Positions 58,201 to 64,000 of a DNA stretch of 64,000 nucleotides are shown in pieces. Each line of letters opens with the position of its first letter. Within the stretch, counting starts at the first letter, position 1. The notes beneath the pieces were generated by a model. That model saw only the letters and a program-made list of their open reading frames with translations. It did not search any database and was not told where the DNA came from. The position numbers and the translations under genes are program-made. The DNA comes from Cololabis saira (lineage: Eukaryota > Chordata > Actinopteri > Beloniformes > Belonidae): the NCBI RefSeq assembly GCF_033807715.1, contig NC_084606.1:40550650-40614649 (forward strand). The letters run 5' to 3'.

Positions 58201-61200
58201 ATGCCTCCAACTTGTCTAAAATGACATTTAAAAATCTAAAAATGATCAAAATGGCTTAGCAATGATGGGGCCCTCCTTTTGCATATTTTTTGACTGGCTT
58301 TACTCCACCAGAATACAAAATATCAGCAGAAAAGAGGGGGAAATGCAGTGTCGTCTGCCCGGGAGAAGTTTCTTCTTTTGGCCACAAGATGGAGGCAGAG
58401 CTTCATGGATGAATTTAGCTGCACTCAGTTGGAACTTTGAAAACTTTCTAAGTGGTTTGGTGAGTCCAATAATGAAAGGAGTCACTCTTTCAATAGCTTG
58501 CCTTAAAAAAATCAGAAGGTAAAACAGTGTTTTCACAGAAATCCGCTTTTTAGCTGTTTCTCAGCCAGAAACGATTATTTTGAACCTGAAACACAGGTAG
58601 TGGTTTGGTGAGTCCAATAATGAAAGGAGTCACTCAAATCAACTATATAGACTCCTTCCTTCAATTTTCTGACGTTTTCAATAGCTTGCCTTAAAGAATC
58701 AGAAGGTAAAACAGTGTTTTCACAAAAACCCGCTTTTTAGCTGTTTCTTAGCGAGAAATTATCATTTTGAACCTGAAACACAGGTAAGTGGTTTGGTGAG
58801 TCCAATAATGAAAGGAGTAACTCAAAACAACTATATAGACTCCCTCCTTCAATTTTCTGACGTTTTCAATAGCTTGCCTTAAAAATCAGAAGGTAAAACA
58901 TTGTTTTCACAGAAATCCGCTTTTTAGCTGTATCTCAGCCAGAAACGATCATTTTGAACCTGGATCACAGGTACTTACCTGTAGTTAGTTTGTTTGGTGA
59001 GTCCAATAATGAAAGGAGTAACTCTCCTTCAATTTTCTGACGTTTTCAATAGTTTGTCTTAAAAAATCTGAAGGTAAAATAGTCTTATCACAGAAATCCG
59101 CTTTTTGGCTGTTTGTCAGCGAGAAACGATGATTTTGAACCTGAAACACAGGTAAGTTGTTTGGTGAGTCCAATAATGAAAGGAGTCACTCAAATCAACT
59201 ATATAGACTCCCTCCTTCAATTTTCTGACGTTTTCAATAGTTTGCCTTAAAAAATCTGAAGGTAAAACAGTCTTATCACAGAAATCCGCTTTTTGGCTGT
59301 TTCTCAGCGAGAAGGAGTCCTTTTGAACCTGAAACACAGGTCAGTGGTTTGGTGAGTCCCATATTGAAAGGAGTCACTCAAATCAACAACATAGACTCCC
59401 TCCTTCAATAATCTGACATTTTCAATAGCTTACCTTAAAAAATGAGAAGGTAAAACACTGTTATCACAGAAATCCGCTTTCTGGCTGTTTCTCAGCGAGA
59501 AACAGTCATTTTGAACCTGAGACACAGGTAAGTGGTTTGGTGAATCCAATAATGAAAGAAGTCACTCAAATCAACTATATAGACCCCCTCCTTCAATTTC
59601 CTGACGTTTTCAATAGCTTGCCTTAAAAAATCAGAAGGTAAAACAATGTTATTACAGAAATCCGCTTTTTTGCTGTTTCTCAGTGAGGAGTCATTTTGAA
59701 CCTGAAACACAGGTTAGTGGTTTGGTGAGTCCCATAATGAAAGGAGTCACTCAAATCAACAATATAGACTCCCTCCTTCAATAATCTGACATTTTCAATA
59801 GCTTACCTTAAAAAATCAGAAGGTAAAAATGTGTTATCACAGAAATCCGCTGTTTCTCAGCGAGAAACAGTCATTTTGAACGTGAAACACAGGTAAGTGG
59901 TTTGCTGAGTCCAATAATGAAAGGAGTCACTCAAATCAACTATATAGACTCCCTCCTTCAATTTTCTGACGTTTTCAATAGCTTGCCTTAAAAATCAGAA
60001 GGTAAAACAGTGTTATCACAGAAATCCGCTTTTTTTGGCTGTTTCTCAGCGAGAAACAGTTATTTTGAACCTGAAGCACAGGTCTGTCCCCCCCATCTGC
60101 CCATTACCGGGAGCGCATCACTGCGCCGTGCTTTGGACAAAATGAGGTACTGCACATTCGCCTAAAAGGAAGAATGACAGCATTAAAATGTCTCCAACTA
60201 CTCTGAAATAAAGTGTAAAAATCTGAAAATAAACACAATTCCTTCACAGAAATGGGCTTTGTCTTTTGAGAATTTTTTGCCTTCATTTGCTTCAGCCAAA
60301 TTAGAAGCATGAGAAGAAAAGAGGGGAAAATCTCACTCCAGACTCAGCCAAAAAAAGCAGCCGAAATACCGCATTAAAATTGCTCAAACTTGACTAAAAT
60401 CACAATCTAAAAATCTAAAAATGATCAAAATGGCTTAGCAATGATGCGGCCTGCCTTTTGCACATGTTTTCCCTGGCTTTACTTCAGCCAAATGAAAGAA
60501 AAGAGGAGAAAATTGCACTTCAGCCAGGGATAAAAAGCTGCAGAAATACTGCATTAAAATGCCTCCAACTTGTCTAAAATGACATTTAAAAATCTAAAAA
60601 TGATCAAAATGGCTTAGCAATGATGGGGCCCTCCTTTTGCATATTTTTTGACTGGCTTTACTCCACCAGAATACAAAATATCAGCAGAAAAGAGGGGGAA
60701 ATGCAGTGTCGTCTGCCCGGGAGAAGTTTCTTCTTTTGGCCACAAGATGGAGGCAGAGCTTCATGGATGAATTTAGCTGCACTCAGTTGGAACTTTGAAA
60801 ACTTTCTAAGTGGTTTGGTGAGTCCAATAATGAAAGGAGTCACTCTTTCAATAGCTTGCCTTAAAAAAATCAGAAGGTAAAACAGTGTTTTCACAGAAAT
60901 CCGCTTTTTAGCTATTTCTCAGCCAGAAACGATCATTTTGAACCTGAAACACAGGTAGTGGTTTGGTGAGTCCAATAATGAAAGGAGTCACTCAAATCAA
61001 CTATATAGACTCCTTCCTTCAATTTTCTGACGTTTTCAATAGCTTGCCTTAAAGAATCAGAAGGTAAAACAGTGTTTTCACAAAAACCCGCTTTTTAGCT
61101 GTTTCTTAGCGAGAAATTATCATTTTGAACCTGAAACACAGGTAAGTGGTTTGGTGAGTCCAATAATGAAAGGAGTAACTCAAAACAACTATATAGACTC

Positions 61201-64000
61201 CCTCCTTCAATTTTCTGACGTTTTCAATAGCTTGCCTTAAAAATCAGAAGGTAAAACATTGTTTTCACAGAAATCCGCTTTTTAGCTGTATCTCAGCCAG
61301 AAACGATCATTTTGAACCTGGATCACAGGTACTTACCTGTAGTTAGTTTGTTTGGTGAGTCCAATAATGAAAGGAGTAACTCAAAACAACTATATAGACT
61401 CCCTCCTTCAATTTTCTGACGTTTTGAATAGCTTGCCTTAAAAATCAGAAGGTAAAACAGTGTTATCACAGAAATCCGCTTTTTGGCTGTTTGTCAGCGA
61501 GAAACAGTCCTTTTGAACCTGAAACACGGGTAAGTGGTTTGGTGAGTTCAATAATGAAAGGAGTCACTCAAATCAACTATATAGACTCCCTCCTTCAATT
61601 TTCTGACGTTTTCAATAGCTTGCCTTAAAAAATCAAAAGGTAAAACAGTGTTATCAAAGAAATCCGCTTTTTAGCTGTTTCTAAGCGAGAAACGATCATT
61701 TTGAAACTGAAAGATAGGTTAGTGGTTTGGTGATACCAATAATGAAGGGAGTCACTCAAATCAACTATATAGACTCCCTCCTTCAATTTTCTGATGTTTT
61801 CAATAGCTTGCCTTAAAAAATCAGAAGGCAAAACAGTGTTTTCACAGAAATCCGCTTTTTGGCTGTTTGTCAGCGAGAAGGAGTCATTTTGAACCTGAAA
61901 CACAGGTAAGTGGTTTGGTGAGTCCCATAATGAAAGGAGTCACTCAAACCAACAACATAGACTCCCTCCTTCAATAATGTGACATTTTCAATAGCTTACC
62001 TTAAAAAATCAGAAGGTAAAACACTGTTATCAAAGAAATCCGCTTTCTGGCTGTTTCTCAGCGAGAAACGATCATTTTGAACCTGAAACACAGGTAAGTT
62101 GTTTGGTGAGTCCAATAATGAAAGGAGTCACTCAAATCAACTATATAGACTCCCTCCTTCAATTTTCTGACGTTTTCAATAGTTTGCCTTAAAAAATCTG
62201 AAGGTAAAACAGTCTTATCACAGAAATCCGCTTTTTGGCTGTTTCTCAGCGAGAAGGAGTCCTTTTGAACCTGAAACACAGGTCAGTGGTTTGGTGAGTC
62301 CCATATTGAAAGGAGTCACTCAAATCAACAACATAGACTCCCTCCTTCAATAATCTGACATTTTCAATAGCTTACCTTAAAAAATGAGAAGGTAAAACAC
62401 TGTTATCACAGAAATCCGCTTTCTGGCTGTTTCTCAGCGAGAAACAGTCATTTTGAACCTGAGACACAGGTAAGTGGTTTGGTGAATCCAATAATGAAAG
62501 AAGTCACTCAAATCAACTATATAGACTCCCTCCTTCAATTTCCTGACGTTTTCAATAGTTTGCCTTAAAAAATCAGAAGGTAAAACAATGTTATTACAGA
62601 AATCCGCTTTTTTGCTGTTTCTCAGCGAGAAGGAGTCATTTTGAACCTGAAACACAGGTCAGTGGTTTGGTGAGTCCCATATTGAAAGGAGTCACTCAAA
62701 TCAACAACATAGACTCCCTCCTTCAATAATCTGACATTTTCAATAGCTTACCTTAAAAAAGGGAGAAGGTAAAACACTGTTATCACAGAAATCCGCTTTC
62801 TGGCTGTTTCTCAGCGAGAAACAGTCATTTTGAACCTGAGACACAGGTAAGTGGTTTGGTGAATCCAATAATGAAAGAAGTCACTCAAATCAACTATATA
62901 GACTCCCTCCTTCAATTTCCTGACGTTTTCAATAGCTTGCCTTAAAAAATCAGAAGGTAAAACAATGTTATTACAGAAATCCGCTTTTTTGCTGTTTCTC
63001 AGCGAGAAGGAGTCATTTTGAACCTGAAACACAGGTTAGTGGTTTGGTGAGTCCCATAATGAAAGGAGTCACTCAAATCAACTATATAGGCTCCCTCCTT
63101 CAATTTTCTGACGTTTTCAATAGTTTGCCTTAAAAAATCTGAAGGTAAAACAGTCTTATCACAGAAATCCGCTTTCTGGCAGTTTCTCAGCGAGAAACGA
63201 TCATTTTGAACCTGAATAACAGGTTAGTGGTTTGGTGAGTCCAATAATGAAAGGAGTCACTCAAATCAACAATATAGACTCCCTCCTTCAATAATCTGAC
63301 ATTTTCAATAGCTTACCTTAAAAAATCAGAAGGTAAAAATGTGTTATCAAAGAAATCCGATGTTTCTCAGCGAGAAACAGTCATTTTGAACGTGAAACAC
63401 AGGTAAGTGGTTTGCTGAGTCCAATAATGAAAGGAGTCACTCAAATCAACTATATAGACTCCCTCCTTCAATTTTCTGACGTTTTCAATAGCTTGCCTTA
63501 AAAATCAGAAGGTAAAACAGTGTTATCACAGAAATCCGCTTTTTGGCTGTTTCTCAGCGAGAAACAGTTATTTTGAACCTGAAACACAGGTCTGTGCCCA
63601 TTACCGGGAGCGCATCACTGCGCCGTGCTGCGCCGTGCTGCGCCGTGCTGTGGACAAAATGAGGTACTGCACATTCGCCTAAAAGGCAGAATGACAGCAT
63701 TAAAATGTCTCCAACTGCTCTGAAATAAAGTGTAAAAATCTGAAAATAAACACAATTCCTTCACAAAAATGGGCTTTGTCTTTTGAGCATTTTTTGCCTT
63801 CATTTGCTTCAGCCAAATTAGAAACATGAGAAGAAAAGAGTGGAAAATCACACTCCAGACTCAGCCAAAAAAAGCAGCCGAAATGCCGCATTAAAATTGC
63901 TCAAACTTGACTAAAATCACAATCTAAAAATCTAAAAATGATCAAAATGGCTTAGCAATGATGCGGCCTGCCTTTTGCACATGTTTTCCCTGGCTTTACT
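52283..64000. repeat. Complex satellite array, part 3 (runs off the window)
   Basis: Same 188-bp monomers, many in clear 376-bp dimers (TTTTCTGACGTTTTC alternating with AATCTGACATTTTC, e.g. 53600-55250). The 770-bp blocks start at about 55781, 56663, 57739, 60098 and 63595. Long sister segments exist: 37083-40260 with 56550-59727, and 52283 to about 55950 with 60472 to about 63760 (the second lacks one 376-bp dimer). Confidence 0.94.

Noticed and set aside
53869..63032. Repeated 73-residue minus-strand frames (MFQVQ... type) in the satellite
   Set aside because: The 188-bp monomer is not a multiple of three, the frames recur only because the monomer recurs, and there is no start context or domain. 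They are satellite artefacts.
36012..64000. CRISPR-like regular repeat array
   Set aside because: The whole 188-bp unit repeats with no unique spacers, and the window is eukaryotic.
36012..64000. CENP-B box in the satellite
   Set aside because: No match to the NTTCGNNNNANNCGGGN pattern was seen by eye in monomers or blocks.

Overview
This is a eukaryotic window, almost certainly from a ray-finned (teleost) fish. It contains one ordinary spliced host gene, five classes of splice-bearing or reverse-transcribing mobile element, several DNA-transposon superfamilies typical of teleosts (hAT, Tc1, PIF/Harbinger, P), tRNA-headed SINEs, and a long AT-rich satellite. The species cannot be named from the sequence.

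1-17.6 kb: the only recognisable host gene is trmt10a (tRNA m1G9 methyltransferase, SPOUT family), plus strand. Six coding exons are present with consensus splice sites and intact phase (872-1040, 1140-1211, 1289-1363, 6405-6554, 6641-6746, 17066-17265). The first coding exon is not seen and should lie upstream. Introns of 5.0 kb and 10.3 kb are packed with nested mobile elements: hAT elements with exact 8-bp target duplications (1524-2622, 4960-5184, 9668-10135), Harbinger remnants, two SINE-like repeats, a zinc-finger LINE, a strand-switching minisatellite, a 1.13-kb direct duplication and a decayed L1. The L1 runs to within about 30 bases of the last splice acceptor.

17.6-23.5 kb: intergenic repeats, including a MITE, an L2 tail, a Tc1 inverted-repeat end, a minisatellite grown inside a retroposon, a GC-rich minisatellite, a 414-bp element with about 65-bp inverted termini, AT palindromes and a TCTA microsatellite.

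23.5-30.0 kb, minus strand: a decayed, intron-containing P-element transposase (THAP9-like) with a THAP domain, a coiled coil, a catalytic region and a C-terminal region. It is split by a hAT element that landed on a splice donor. It is followed by a broken tyrosine-recombinase element.

30.0-36.0 kb, plus strand: an L1 with an open ORF1 and a broken ORF2. ORF2 is interrupted by a complete 1,143-bp LTR element (TRIM-like: LTRs, a tRNA-Lys-type primer site, 5-bp TSD, no pol). The L1 3' end faces a mirror-image L1 3' end across a palindromic TCAGAATTCTGA minisatellite.

36.0-64.0 kb: a complex satellite. 188-bp monomers (often in 376-bp dimers) alternate with an approximately 770-bp block made of four 180-210-bp subunits. 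Two insertions sit in it: a 1,255-bp hAT element with a BED-finger exon, and a complete 7,323-bp Ty3/gypsy retrotransposon with a single uninterrupted 1,922-codon gag-pol ORF, two 366-bp LTRs that look identical and a perfect tRNA-Pro-type primer site. The uninterrupted sister copy of the gypsy target is present at about 60,472.
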